NCBI RefSeq assembly: GCF_025143365.1
Contig: NZ_JALXPE010000033.1
Span: 1 to 46,354, forward strand
DNA from: Microbacterium sp. p3-SID336
Lineage (GTDB): Bacteria; Actinomycetota; Actinomycetes; Actinomycetales; Microbacteriaceae
Length of the DNA: 46,354 nucleotides
Direction of reading: 5' to 3'
A program made the translations under genes and the position numbers. This document shows, one piece after another, positions 18,314 through 26,519 of this stretch (positions within the stretch are counted from its first letter, which is position 1; the number at the start of each line of letters is the position of its first letter). The notes beneath the pieces were generated by a model that saw only the letters and a program-made list of their open reading frames with translations, was not told where the DNA came from and did not search any database.

Positions 18314-19254
18314 GGATCACCCTGCACGAGGTGAGCAAGGGCCGGAACGGACAGGCGCTTCCCACGATGAGCCTGGAGTTCCACACCGGCGCGGTCCGCT
18401 ACGCCCTCGCCGAGACCGAGCAGCGACCCACGGTGCTCGGCCTGATCGCGAGCGGCCGCATGCGTTCCGACACCGGACACGTGCACCTCGACGGCGCGCC
18501 GAACCCGAAGCAGCTGCGCCACCGCGTGGCCCTGGTCGACGCACCGGACGTCAGCGACCCGCACCCCGACATCGCCCTCGCCGGGGTGGTCGGCGAGGAG
18601 CTGATGTTCGCCGGCGTCGGCGCGACTCCGCTGCACGCCCGCCGCTGGCTCGCCAGGGTCGGCTTCGAGGAGCTGGCGTCGGTGCCGATCGGCAGCATCG
18701 ACCCGGCCGCACGCGTGCGGATCCTGTGCGAGCTGGCAGTGCTGCGGGAGGGCGTCGAGGCCATCGTGCTCGTGGCCCCCGACCGGCACGGCGGGAGCCC
18801 GGACGGCTGGTGGCGCATCGCCGAGGAGTTCGCCGACCGCGGCTACGCGATGCTCGTGATCGTCGGCGGATCGGCGGCCGTCGCGCTCGAACGCATGCAT
18901 GAGCTCGACGCGGTGAACGCCTCCGGCCCGATCGAGCCCCTCGTGCTGTCGGCTCCCGAGCCCGACCCCGACCCCGCGGCTGATTCCGGCCCTGATCCCG
19001 CGGCTCACCCCGACGCCGGCGCCGGCGCTGCGACCGAGCCCGACGCGAATCCTGGCCCTGCCGTCGATCCCACGACAGATCCCGTCGCGGCAACCGACCT
19101 CGGCCCGGACGTTGCGACTGATCCCGACGGCGCGACCGGCCCCGGCCCCGGCCCCGGCCCTACGGCGAATCCCGCCCGAACGGCCGCCCCCACGGCCGAT
19201 CCCGCAACGGATTCCACTGCACCCGCGACGAACGAGAAGGAGGACGAGCGATGA
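18310..19254 (+). CDS. Degenerate ABC-transporter ATPase-like protein with Pro/Asp-rich tail
   Basis: A 314-residue protein whose first ~215 residues follow the outline of an ABC ATPase but without its catalytic motifs. Where Walker A should be it reads ALAETEQRPTVLGLIASGRM, with no GKS/T. The signature region reads IGSIDPAARVRILCELAVLR. The Walker B place is AIVLVAPDRHG without the catalytic Glu, and the H-loop place is MLVIVGGSAA. It probably cannot hydrolyse ATP. The last ~100 residues are low-complexity, rich in Pro, Asp, Ala and Gly. It overlaps the TetR gene and the YhgE gene by 4 nt each, so it is probably a regulatory or scaffolding partner of the YhgE membrane protein. Confidence 0.7.
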   Translation: MRITLHEVSKGRNGQALPTMSLEFHTGAVRYALAETEQRPTVLGLIASGRMRSDTGHVHLDGAPNPKQLRHRVALVDAPDVSDPHPDIALAGVVGEELMFAGVGATPLHARRWLARVGFEELASVPIGSIDPAARVRILCELAVLREGVEAIVLVAPDRHGGSPDGWWRIAEEFADRGYAMLVIVGGSAAVALERMHELDAVNASGPIEPLVLSAPEPDPDPAADSGPDPAAHPDAGAGAATEPDANPGPAVDPTTDPVAATDLGPDVATDPDGATGPGPGPGPTANPARTAAPTADPATDSTAPATNEKEDER

Positions 19255-21086
19255 AGGTGCCATCCATGATCGCCGCCGAGCTGCGTCGCCTGACCGCGAG
19301 CCGCATGGGCATCCTCGCGCTCGTCGCCCTCGTGTGCGTCCCGATCCTCTACGGAGGCCTGTACCTGTGGGCCAACCAGGATCCGTACGCCAAGTTCCCC
19401 GAGGTGCCGGTCGCCCTCGTCGTCGACGACGAGGGCGCGCCCGCTCCCACCGCCGGCACCGAACCCGCGACCGGGGAGACCGTCAACTACGGCGAGGACG
19501 TGGCCGACAACCTCATCGAGGGCAACGCGTTCGACTGGCAGCGGATGAGCGCGGACGAGGCCGCGGACGCCCTGCGACACGGCACCGTCGACTTCACGGT
19601 CACCATCCCCGCGGACTTCTCCGCCGCCCTGACCTCCGCCGCCGGCGACGACCCGCACCAGGCCCGCATCGAGCTGGAGACCAACGACGCCAACAACTAC
19701 CTCGCCTCCTCGATGGGCACGCAGGCGGTGGAGAAGATCCGCAGCTCCGTCGCCGAGATGGTCGGCAGCGAGGCGGCGGAGCGCCTGCTGACCGGTCTCA
19801 GCGATGTGCGGGACAGCCTCATCACGGCCACCGACGGCGCCACCCAGCTCGCCGACGGCGCCGGCACGGCGGCCAGCGGCAGCGCGACCCTCGCCGACGG
19901 CACGGCCCAGCTCGCCGACGGCACGGCCCAGCTCGCCGCGGGCGCGCAGACCCTCGCGAGCGGCGCACAGCAGGTGAGTGCGGGCAATCAGCAGCTCGCC
20001 GACGTCGCCGACCGGGCCGGAGCCGCCGTCCAGCAGGCCACGGACGCGCTGCCGCAGGTGCGGACGGACATCGCCGACGTCCTCGCCCAGCAGGGCCTGA
20101 CCCCCGAGGAGATCGATCAGGTGCTCGCGCGGCTCGACCCGCTCGGCAGTCGGCTGCAGGAGGGCAACGCACAGGTGCAGAGCGCCGTGGGCAACGTCGA
20201 TCAGCTCGCCGCGGGTGCCGCGGCCCTGGCCTCCGGAGCGAACGACCTCGCGAGTGGGGCCGGAACCGTGGCCTCGGGCGCCGCCGCCGCGAACAGCGGT
20301 GCCGCCCAGCTGCGCGACGGTCTCGCCACGCTGTCGTCCGGCACGGTCGAGCTGCGCGACGGGCTCGCCGACGGCGTGCAGGCCATCCCCGCGTCCACTC
20401 CCGAGCTGCGCACGCTGCAGGCCGACACGATCGCCGATCCCGTGAAGGTGTCCAGCGACAAGGTCGCCTCCGCCGAGGACTACGGTGCGGGGCTCGCACC
20501 GTTCTTCGCCGCCCTCTCCGCGTGGATCGGCATCTACGCGCTGTTCCTGATCGTCAAGCCGATCTCCCGTCGCGCGGTGACGGCGCTGCACTCGCCGATC
20601 CGCATCACGCTCGCCGGCTGGCTGACTCCGGCCATGCTCGGCGCCGTGCAGATGCTCGGCCTGATGGGCATCCTCGCCCTCACGCTCGGCTTCACATTCG
20701 ACCACCCGCTCGGGACGCTCGGCGTGATGATGTTCGCCTCCGCGACGTTCGCCGCGATCATCCTCACGCTGAACGTCTGGTTGGGCTCGGTCGGGCAGTT
20801 CCTCGGCCTGGTGCTCATGGTGCTGCAGCTGGTCACGGCCGGCGGCACCTTCCCGTGGCAGACGCTCCCCGCGCCGCTGGCGGCACTGCATCACGTGCTC
20901 CCGCTCGGCTACGTGGTCGACGCCATGCGCCAGCTCATGTACGGCGGCGACTACGCCCGTGCCGGCTGGGATCTGGCCGTGCTGGGCACCTGGCTCGTCG
21001 GCGCCCTCGTGCTCGCGGCGATCGGCGTCACGCGCATGACGCACCGCCGCACGCTGCGCGACCTGCAGCCGAGCCTGATCGGATGA
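19251..21086 (+). CDS. YhgE/Pip-domain membrane protein (ABC-2 type permease-like)
   Basis: A 611-residue inner-membrane protein. One N-terminal helix (residues ~20-40, MGILALVALVCVPILYGGLY) is followed by a long extracytoplasmic region. The middle of that region (~195-390) has repeated short motifs of the type LADGTAQL/LASGA, as in YhgE/Pip and EsaA proteins, probably forming long helices. Five or six C-terminal helices resemble the ABC-2 permease domain. The family includes the phage infection protein Pip of lactococci and proteins linked to export. The ATG at 19251 overlaps the preceding stop and has a strong GAAGGAGG site. The repeats are also visible in the DNA around 19900-19940. Confidence 0.85.
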   Translation: MKVPSMIAAELRRLTASRMGILALVALVCVPILYGGLYLWANQDPYAKFPEVPVALVVDDEGAPAPTAGTEPATGETVNYGEDVADNLIEGNAFDWQRMSADEAADALRHGTVDFTVTIPADFSAALTSAAGDDPHQARIELETNDANNYLASSMGTQAVEKIRSSVAEMVGSEAAERLLTGLSDVRDSLITATDGATQLADGAGTAASGSATLADGTAQLADGTAQLAAGAQTLASGAQQVSAGNQQLADVADRAGAAVQQATDALPQVRTDIADVLAQQGLTPEEIDQVLARLDPLGSRLQEGNAQVQSAVGNVDQLAAGAAALASGANDLASGAGTVASGAAAANSGAAQLRDGLATLSSGTVELRDGLADGVQAIPASTPELRTLQADTIADPVKVSSDKVASAEDYGAGLAPFFAALSAWIGIYALFLIVKPISRRAVTALHSPIRITLAGWLTPAMLGAVQMLGLMGILALTLGFTFDHPLGTLGVMMFASATFAAIILTLNVWLGSVGQFLGLVLMVLQLVTAGGTFPWQTLPAPLAALHHVLPLGYVVDAMRQLMYGGDYARAGWDLAVLGTWLVGALVLAAIGVTRMTHRRTLRDLQPSLIG

Positions 21087-21132
21087 GCAGGGTGCTCGTC
21101 CGCGGAACCCCCGCGGCGAGCGCCCGTGCGGC

Positions 21133-21138
21133 TAGGAT
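21133..21138 (+). promoter_or_regulatory. Probable -10 of the penicillin acylase gene
   Basis: TAGGAT in the 134-bp gap after the YhgE gene matches the actinobacterial -10. It would give a leader of about 75 nt to the ATG at 21221. No clear -35 is seen. Confidence 0.35.
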
Positions 21139-21220
21139 TCGAGAGCGCGGCCCCTGAAACGCGCACCGGGACACGGTGGAACTGAGTCCCACCTCTCGCT
21201 ACCCGGAAGAGTTCTCGACG

Positions 21221-23866
21221 ATGATGACCGATTCACCGGCGTCCCCCGCACCCGCCCGCCCCTCGCTGGCCGCTCGCATCGGACGCATCGCCTTCCTCGT
21301 CGTCGCCGCGGTCGTGGTGGTCGCGGTGGCCGCCGCGTTCTTCGTCACCTGGACCATCCAGCGCTCCTTCCCGCAGACCTCCGGAACGACGCAGCTGGAG
21401 GGCCTGAGCGCCGAGGTGACTGTGCAGCGCGACGCGAGCGGCGTGCCCACCATCACCGCCGACACCTCGGACGACCTGTTCTTCGCACAGGGCTTCGTGC
21501 ACGCGCAGGACCGCTTCTTCGAGATGGACTTCCGTCGACACGTCACCGCAGGCCGGGTGGCCGAGCTGTTCGGCGAGTCCCAGGCGGATACGGATGCGTT
21601 CCTCCGCACGCTCGGCTGGCGCAAGGTCGCCGAAGCCGAGGTCGAGGCGATGGACGACGTGACCCGCGGCTACTACGAGGCCTATGCCGACGGCGTCAAC
21701 GCGTACCTGTCGACGCGCTCCGGCGCCGAGCTGTCGCTGGAGTACGCCGTGCTCGGGCTGCAGAACGCCGACTACGAGCCCGAGCCCTGGGAGCCGGCCG
21801 ACTCGGTCGCCTGGCTCAAGGCCATGGCCTGGGACCTCCGCACCAACGTCGAGGACGAGACCGAGCGCGCCCTGCTCACCGCCGACCTCGCCGAGGGCTC
21901 CGGCGCCGAGGACACCCGTGCGCTGCTGGCGAAGCTCTACCCCGACTACCCGTTCGACCGGAACCCCGTGATCGTGCCGAAGATCTCGACCGTGGACCCG
22001 CTGGAGAACGACGCCGACCCCGTCGCCTTCGACACGGGCGGTCAGGGCGGGCAGACCCAGCCGGCTGACACCACCGTCGAGTGGCAGGAGGCGGCGAGCG
22101 TGATCGAGGCGGCGAGCCTGCTCGTGGGCGACGCGGGCGAAGGGATCGGCTCGAACTCCTGGGTCGTGTCGGGAGAGCTCACGGCCTCGGGCATGCCACT
22201 GCTCGCCAACGACCCGCACCTCGGCGCCTCGCTGCCCTCCGTCTGGTACCAGGTGCAGCTGAAGTGCTCGACCGTCGACGCGGACTGCCCGTTCGACGTG
22301 GGCGGGTTCTCGTTCTCCGGCCTCCCGGGGATCGTCATCGGCCATAACCAGCAGGTCGCCTGGGGCTTCACCAACCTCACCACCGATGTGACCGATCTGT
22401 ACGTGGAGCGCATCGAGGGCGACTCCTACTGGCGAGACGGCGCGCTGGTGCCGCTGGAGGAGAGCACGGAGACGATCGCGGTCGCCGGGGGCGACGACAT
22501 CGAGCTCACGATCCGCTCGACCGTGCACGGGCCGATCATCTCCGGCCTCACCGACGACTTCACCGCCATCGCCGAAGACCCCGCCCCCGCGCTCGGCGCC
22601 GAGGGCGCGGCACCGGCGGCCCCCGGCTCGGACGCCGCCGAGTACGCGGTGAGCCTGCGCTGGACCGCCCTCGACCCCGGCACCACCGCGACCGCCATCT
22701 TCGCGCTGTCCACCGCGCAGGACTTCGACGACTTCCGCCGCGCCGCCTCGCTGTTCGACGTGCCTGCGCAGAACCTCATCTACGCCGACGTCGAGGGCAA
22801 CATCGGCTACCAGACCCCCGGGCGACTGCCCATCCGCGGCGCCGGCGACGGATGGATGCCGCAGCCGGGCTGGGACAGCAGCTACGACTGGACCGGGTAC
22901 ATCCCGTTCGACGAACTGCCGGTGGCGTACAACCCCACGTCGGGCTACATCGTCACCGCCAACAACGCGATCGTCACGGACGACTACGAGCACTTCCTCT
23001 CCCGCGACTGGGACCAGGGGTACCGCGCCGCACGCATCGCCCACCTGATCGAGCGTCGTGCCGCCGCGGCCCCGCTCACCGCGCAGGACATGCGCGACAT
23101 CCAGATGGACGGCGAGATGTGGATCGGCAAGCAGCTGGCCGCTGCGATGTCCGAGATCGACGTGGACGGCGCCGGCCCCCGTGCGGCCGTCGACCTGCTG
23201 CGCTCATGGGACGCGCAGAACACGAAGGACTCGGCAGCCGCGGCGTACGCGAACGTGCTGTGGTCCAACCTCGTGCAGAACCTCTTCGCCGAGCGGGAGC
23301 AGCCGCTTCCCATCGACGGCCAGGGCCGGCTCTTCACCGTCGTCGGCGACATGCTGGACGACCCGTCCGACCCGCTGTGGCGCAACGCCCAGCTCGACGT
23401 CGACAGCAGGGAGTCGATGCTCGCTCTCTCCGCCGAAGAGGCCTACGACGAGCTGTCCGCGCTGCAGGGCACGGACGTCGCGCGGTGGAACTGGGGCGAC
23501 CTGCACGCCATCACGCTGCGCAGCGACACGTTCGGCTCGTCCGGCATCGCGCCCATCGAGGCGCTGTTCAACCGCGGACCGTACCCCGTGGGCGGCGGAG
23601 CGTCCGTGGTGGACGCCACCGGGTGGCAGCTCGGGGTGTCCTACGCCACCACCACGGTGCCGTCCATGCGCATGGTGGTCGACCTGGACGACTTCGACGC
23701 CTCGACCTGGATCCACCTCACCGGCGCCTCCGGCCACGCCTACCACGAGCACTACGTGGACCAGACGGCCGACTGGGCCTCGGGCGTCCAGCGACCCTGG
23801 GCCTACACCGACGAGGCGGTGGACGCCGCGACCAGGGACACCCTGGTGCTCGCGCCCGCCGGCTGA
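21221..23866 (+). CDS. Penicillin acylase-family Ntn hydrolase, membrane-anchored
   Basis: An 881-residue N-terminal-nucleophile amidohydrolase (S45 family) that would cleave amides such as beta-lactam side chains, acyl-homoserine lactones or other acylated amines outside the membrane. A single N-terminal helix lies at ~22-44. The precursor would be cut autocatalytically before Ser311 in GIG/SNSWVVSG, the invariant new N-terminus of the beta chain. The conserved NNAI segment (VTANNAIV) supplies the oxyanion Asn. ATG 21221 is preferred, with GGAAGAG upstream; a GTG at 21176 would add 15 residues. It is single, between the YhgE operon and a hydrolase. The substrate is unknown. Confidence 0.9.
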   Translation: MMTDSPASPAPARPSLAARIGRIAFLVVAAVVVVAVAAAFFVTWTIQRSFPQTSGTTQLEGLSAEVTVQRDASGVPTITADTSDDLFFAQGFVHAQDRFFEMDFRRHVTAGRVAELFGESQADTDAFLRTLGWRKVAEAEVEAMDDVTRGYYEAYADGVNAYLSTRSGAELSLEYAVLGLQNADYEPEPWEPADSVAWLKAMAWDLRTNVEDETERALLTADLAEGSGAEDTRALLAKLYPDYPFDRNPVIVPKISTVDPLENDADPVAFDTGGQGGQTQPADTTVEWQEAASVIEAASLLVGDAGEGIGSNSWVVSGELTASGMPLLANDPHLGASLPSVWYQVQLKCSTVDADCPFDVGGFSFSGLPGIVIGHNQQVAWGFTNLTTDVTDLYVERIEGDSYWRDGALVPLEESTETIAVAGGDDIELTIRSTVHGPIISGLTDDFTAIAEDPAPALGAEGAAPAAPGSDAAEYAVSLRWTALDPGTTATAIFALSTAQDFDDFRRAASLFDVPAQNLIYADVEGNIGYQTPGRLPIRGAGDGWMPQPGWDSSYDWTGYIPFDELPVAYNPTSGYIVTANNAIVTDDYEHFLSRDWDQGYRAARIAHLIERRAAAAPLTAQDMRDIQMDGEMWIGKQLAAAMSEIDVDGAGPRAAVDLLRSWDAQNTKDSAAAAYANVLWSNLVQNLFAEREQPLPIDGQGRLFTVVGDMLDDPSDPLWRNAQLDVDSRESMLALSAEEAYDELSALQGTDVARWNWGDLHAITLRSDTFGSSGIAPIEALFNRGPYPVGGGASVVDATGWQLGVSYATTTVPSMRMVVDLDDFDASTWIHLTGASGHAYHEHYVDQTADWASGVQRPWAYTDEAVDAATRDTLVLAPAG

Positions 23867-23889
23867 GAAGCGCCCCGAGCTTCCTCGGC

Positions 23890-23895
23890 TAGCGT
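23890..23895 (+). promoter_or_regulatory. -10 element of the alpha/beta hydrolase gene, leaderless-type
   Basis: TAGCGT ends 6 nt before the GTG start at 23902. There is no ribosome site. Confidence 0.45.
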
Positions 23896-23901
23896 TGACG
23901 G

Positions 23902-24663
23902 GTGCCCACCAGTTACCTCGCCCCGAAGGGAACACCCGCGACGCTGCTGGAGTTCGAGCACGGCGGAGCGACCCTGATCGCCGAGTCCTTCGGGGAGGGA
24001 CCGCACACCTATCTGCTGCTGCACGGCATCGGCATGGGCCGCAGCGTCTACCTTGACCTCACGCAGCGGCTGCGCGGCCGCGTGATCGCGCTCGACCTCC
24101 CCGGCTTCGGCGAGGCCCCCGAGCCCACCCGCACCCTCACCATGCAGCGTCACGCCGACCTCGTCGCCGCATACCTGCGTCATGTCGGCGCCGACCCCGT
24201 GGTGGTGATCGGCCACTCGATGGGCAGCCAGATCGCCGCAGAGCTCGCCGCCCGCCATCCGTCGCTGGTGGCGGGGGTCGTGCTCGCCGGTCCGACCGTC
24301 GACAAGGCCGAGCGCAACGTGGGCGCCCAGGCCCGCTACCTGCTGCAGGACCTCCTCGGCGAGCGCCCGCTCGTCATCTGGCGCGGTGCGCGGGAGTACC
24401 TCCGCGGCGGCCCGAACCTCATCCGCAAGATGCGCGCCACCATCGTGCATCAGCCGGAGAAGGCGTTCGCGCGGATCGAGTGCCCCGTGCTCGTGCTGCG
24501 CGGGGAGGACGACCCGCTCGCGCCCATGAGCTGGTGCCAGGACATCCTCGACGCAATCCCCGGCGCGCGGCTCGAGGTCATCCCCGACCACGGCCACGGC
24601 ACGCTCATCAGCGACTCCGAGCCCGCGGCGCGCCTGATCGAGTCCTTCGCCGACGGCACCTGA
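23902..24663 (+). CDS. Alpha/beta-hydrolase fold protein
   Basis: A 253-residue cytosolic serine hydrolase. The oxyanion segment HGIG is at 41-44, the nucleophile elbow GHSMGS puts Ser at 106, the acid is Asp203 or Asp204 (LRGEDDPL), and the base is His230 or His232 (IPDHGHGT). All parts of the triad are present, so it should be active as an esterase, lipase or lactonase; the substrate is unknown. The start is GTG at 23902, six bases after a -10-like box. The stop is only 24 bp from the first arm of the inverted-repeat element that bounds the DUF559 cassette. Confidence 0.88.
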   Translation: MPTSYLAPKGTPATLLEFEHGGATLIAESFGEGPHTYLLLHGIGMGRSVYLDLTQRLRGRVIALDLPGFGEAPEPTRTLTMQRHADLVAAYLRHVGADPVVVIGHSMGSQIAAELAARHPSLVAGVVLAGPTVDKAERNVGAQARYLLQDLLGERPLVIWRGAREYLRGGPNLIRKMRATIVHQPEKAFARIECPVLVLRGEDDPLAPMSWCQDILDAIPGARLEVIPDHGHGTLISDSEPAARLIESFADGT

Positions 24664-24687
24664 ACCCCGGCGGGTGGGACGTCAGGC

Positions 24688-24772
24688 GTTCACAACTCAG
24701 GAGATTCCGGCGCGTTCGGCCGATTCGGCGATCAGAGGAGGGATTGCCGACTGTTTCTCCTGAGTTGTGAAC
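24688..24772. repeat. 85-bp inverted-repeat element, copy 1
   Basis: GTTCACAACTCAGGAGA (24688-24704) pairs perfectly with TCTCCTGAGTTGTGAAC (24756-24772) across 51 bp. The right arm encodes part of the C-terminus of the DUF559 protein. The RNA would form a 17-bp stem, so it may also terminate transcription of the convergent hydrolase gene. Confidence 0.9.
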
Positions 24773-25637
24773 CGCGACCGTGGCCGAGCTTCGGCCCCAG
24801 CACTTCCAAAACCTCTCGCAGTGCCTCCCGCGTCCCGGCGGGGTCGGAGAGGATGTCGGCGGCGAGGGGCCGAATCGTGACGTATCCGAGGCGCGCAGCC
24901 GCCAGGTCGCGCGCGCGATCCCGCTGTTGCTTCGCCCATCCCTCGTGAAAGGCCCGACTGTCGCACTCGACGATGAGCCATCCGTCCACGACGAAGTCGA
25001 CACGGCCCACCCCGTAGAGGCGGACCTGGGTCTCGAAGGACGCACCCAGTGACCGGAGGATGAGGCGGACGAAGCTCTCTGGTCCGGATTCCGCTGAGGC
25101 ATCGGCGAGCGCGAGTACCGTGCCGAACCGCTGCGGCAACGCGGAGAAGATCGTTCGTAGGCGGTCCATCGTGATGATCCGCTGATGGAGGAGGCTGTCG
25201 ACCGTGGCCACCGATGCGCGAGGTGACTGGCACCGCATTGCATGACGGATCGCCGCATCCAGAGACGTGACGTGGAGAGCACTTGACGCATCGTCTTCAG
25301 CCCAATGCACCCGATGCGCGCCAGCGTCTCGGCCCCCCAACCGTGAGCGGTGGGGTGCGACCTGGACGTGCACACCCTGGGCGGTGAGCACGAACACCCC
25401 GAGCAGCTGGAGCAGGGAGATGCATGTCACGCGGCCACCGATCCGCACGGCATCCGCGATCAAGGGGTCCACATCTGGCCGCGCGTATCGGTCACGGCGC
25501 AGCCGCAGGAGTCGCCCGGTCCTCACCAGAGCCGTCAGCTCACGCCCCTTCACCCCGGCAGAGCGAAGGTCCGCTCGGGTGGAGACCGTGGGTGCGAACA
25601 CCTCAGCAGCACGCCGGAGAGCAGAGTCCGTTTTCAC
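24732..25637 (-). CDS. DUF559-type PD-(D/E)xK endonuclease with AbiEi-like winged-helix N-terminus
   Basis: A 301-residue protein. Residues ~18-52 (TRADLRSAGVKGRELTALVR and GRLLRLRRDRYA) look like the winged-helix domain of AbiEi-type antitoxins. Residues ~186-265 are a Vsr-like DUF559 nuclease with Glu187 (PESF), Gln204, Asp214 (RVDFVV), Glu224 and Asp226 (VECDSRAFH), His231, and the helix QQRDRARD followed by GYVTIRP. The active-site set looks complete. The start is GTG at 25637 without a clear ribosome site. The last codons (GSQLRRN) are encoded by the arm of an inverted repeat. The gene looks less GC-rich than its neighbours, suggesting transfer. Its biological role is unknown. Confidence 0.85.
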   Translation of the reverse strand: MKTDSALRRAAEVFAPTVSTRADLRSAGVKGRELTALVRTGRLLRLRRDRYARPDVDPLIADAVRIGGRVTCISLLQLLGVFVLTAQGVHVQVAPHRSRLGGRDAGAHRVHWAEDDASSALHVTSLDAAIRHAMRCQSPRASVATVDSLLHQRIITMDRLRTIFSALPQRFGTVLALADASAESGPESFVRLILRSLGASFETQVRLYGVGRVDFVVDGWLIVECDSRAFHEGWAKQQRDRARDLAAARLGYVTIRPLAADILSDPAGTREALREVLEVLGPKLGHGRGSQLRRNSRQSLL

Positions 25638-25746
25638 ACCCCGGAGGATGTCGCGCGCAGAGGTTCGGGACCGGGAGTCCGACCGAATGTGGACTCGCTG
25701 CCCGGGAACGCTCGCCCGTGCAGGACAAGATCGCGAGACGCGTACC

Positions 25747-25832
25747 GTTCACAACTCAGGAGATTTCGGCCACGCGCCTGGTGCAAGGGCATGTTCAGAC
25801 AGCTGACACGGCAAACCTCCTGAGTTGTGAAC
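25747..25832. repeat. 86-bp inverted-repeat element, copy 2
   Basis: GTTCACAACTCAGGAG (25747-25762) pairs perfectly with CTCCTGAGTTGTGAAC (25817-25832) across 54 bp. The arms are identical to copy 1 and the left inner edge is similar (AGATTTCGGC versus AGATTCCGGC), but the rest of the interior differs. It lies 109 bp upstream of the DUF559 start and 31 bp beyond the mrpG stop. Confidence 0.9.
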
Positions 25833-25863
25833 CAGCAGGGCGGCGGAGGGGCGGGGCGGGGAC

Positions 25864-26253
25864 TCAGCCCGCCGCGGGAGGGGTCTGCTTCGACTCGGCG
25901 AGCTCGTCCACCACGAGGCCGCGCTGCTCGATCGTGCCGTTGCGGTAGGCCTGCCGCCCGACCATGTGCGCCGACAGCGGGGCCGTGGCGAACTGCATCA
26001 GCACCACCGGAGCCACCAGCACGAGCCCGAAGAGCACGCCGCCGACGGACCGCTGCGACAGCGCGATGGCGACGCAGATCAGCAGCAGCCCGAGCACCTG
26101 CGGCTTGGTGGCCGCGTGCAGGCGGGTCGGCACGTCGCGGAAGTGCAGCAGCCCGACGGCGGCCGAGAGGCACAGCACCGCGCCGAGCAGGATTAGGATC
26201 AGCACCGCGATGTCGATCACGGCGTCGGGGATCATCAGGCCGAACACGTTCAT
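25864..26253 (-). CDS. mrpG: Mrp antiporter subunit G
   Basis: A 129-residue small membrane subunit of the Mrp-type Na+(cation)/H+ antiporter. It has three helices and the family segments VGLLHFRDVPTRLHAATKPQ and LGLLLICVAIALSQRS. The polar tail (residues ~100-129) is typical. Its ATG at 26253 overlaps the mrpF stop (ATGA). It is the last gene of the mrp operon; an inverted-repeat element begins 31 bp after its stop and could act as terminator. Confidence 0.93.
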   Translation of the reverse strand: MNVFGLMIPDAVIDIAVLILILLGAVLCLSAAVGLLHFRDVPTRLHAATKPQVLGLLLICVAIALSQRSVGGVLFGLVLVAPVVLMQFATAPLSAHMVGRQAYRNGTIEQRGLVVDELAESKQTPPAAG

Positions 26254-26519
26254 GGTGTCGTGTTGTCCCTTCTCGCGACGAACCGGGCGACCGCGATCGA
26301 TCCGAACACGCCGACCGCGGCGATGATGAGCAGCACGGGGATGTTGCGGGTGTGTCCGTTGATGGCCATCTCCGCTCCGAGCACGCACATGACCTCGGTC
26401 AGCAGCACGTCCGCGGCGACGGCGCGGTCGAGGATCGACGGCCCCCGCACGATACGGATCACGGCGAGGATGGCCGCGAGGCCGAATACCGCGATGATCA
26501 CCAGCAGCAGCACGTTCAT
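26250..26519 (-). CDS. mrpF: Mrp antiporter subunit F
   Basis: An 89-residue membrane subunit with three helices. The conserved stretch AVIRIVRGPSILDRAVAADV identifies MrpF/PhaF. It is expected to form part of the hetero-oligomeric Mrp complex with A-E and G. It overlaps both mrpE and mrpG by 4 nt. I use ATG 26519; the open frame upstream is out of frame with mrpE and has no meaning. Confidence 0.93.
   Translation of the reverse strand: MNVLLLVIIAVFGLAAILAVIRIVRGPSILDRAVAADVLLTEVMCVLGAEMAINGHTRNIPVLLIIAAVGVFGSIAVARFVARRDNTTP

Larger units (their letters stand above)
24688..25832. mobile_element. Putative mobile cassette: DUF559 nuclease gene bounded by two inverted-repeat elements
   Basis: This 1145-bp unit fits exactly between the 3' ends of the alpha/beta hydrolase gene (24 bp away) and mrpG (31 bp away). 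Its outer ends are GTTCACAACTCAGGAGA (24688-24704) and the inverted CTCCTGAGTTGTGAAC (25817-25832), so the whole unit has terminal inverted repeats. Each end also carries a second inverted copy, forming two ~85-bp palindromic elements. There is no transposase; the only gene is the DUF559 protein. I see no clear target-site duplication. Mobility is inferred from layout, not shown. Confidence 0.5.

Noticed and set aside
24688..25832. Classical insertion sequence
   Set aside because: No DDE, Y1, serine or tyrosine transposase/recombinase is encoded and no clear target duplication flanks it. I keep it only as a putative mobile cassette.
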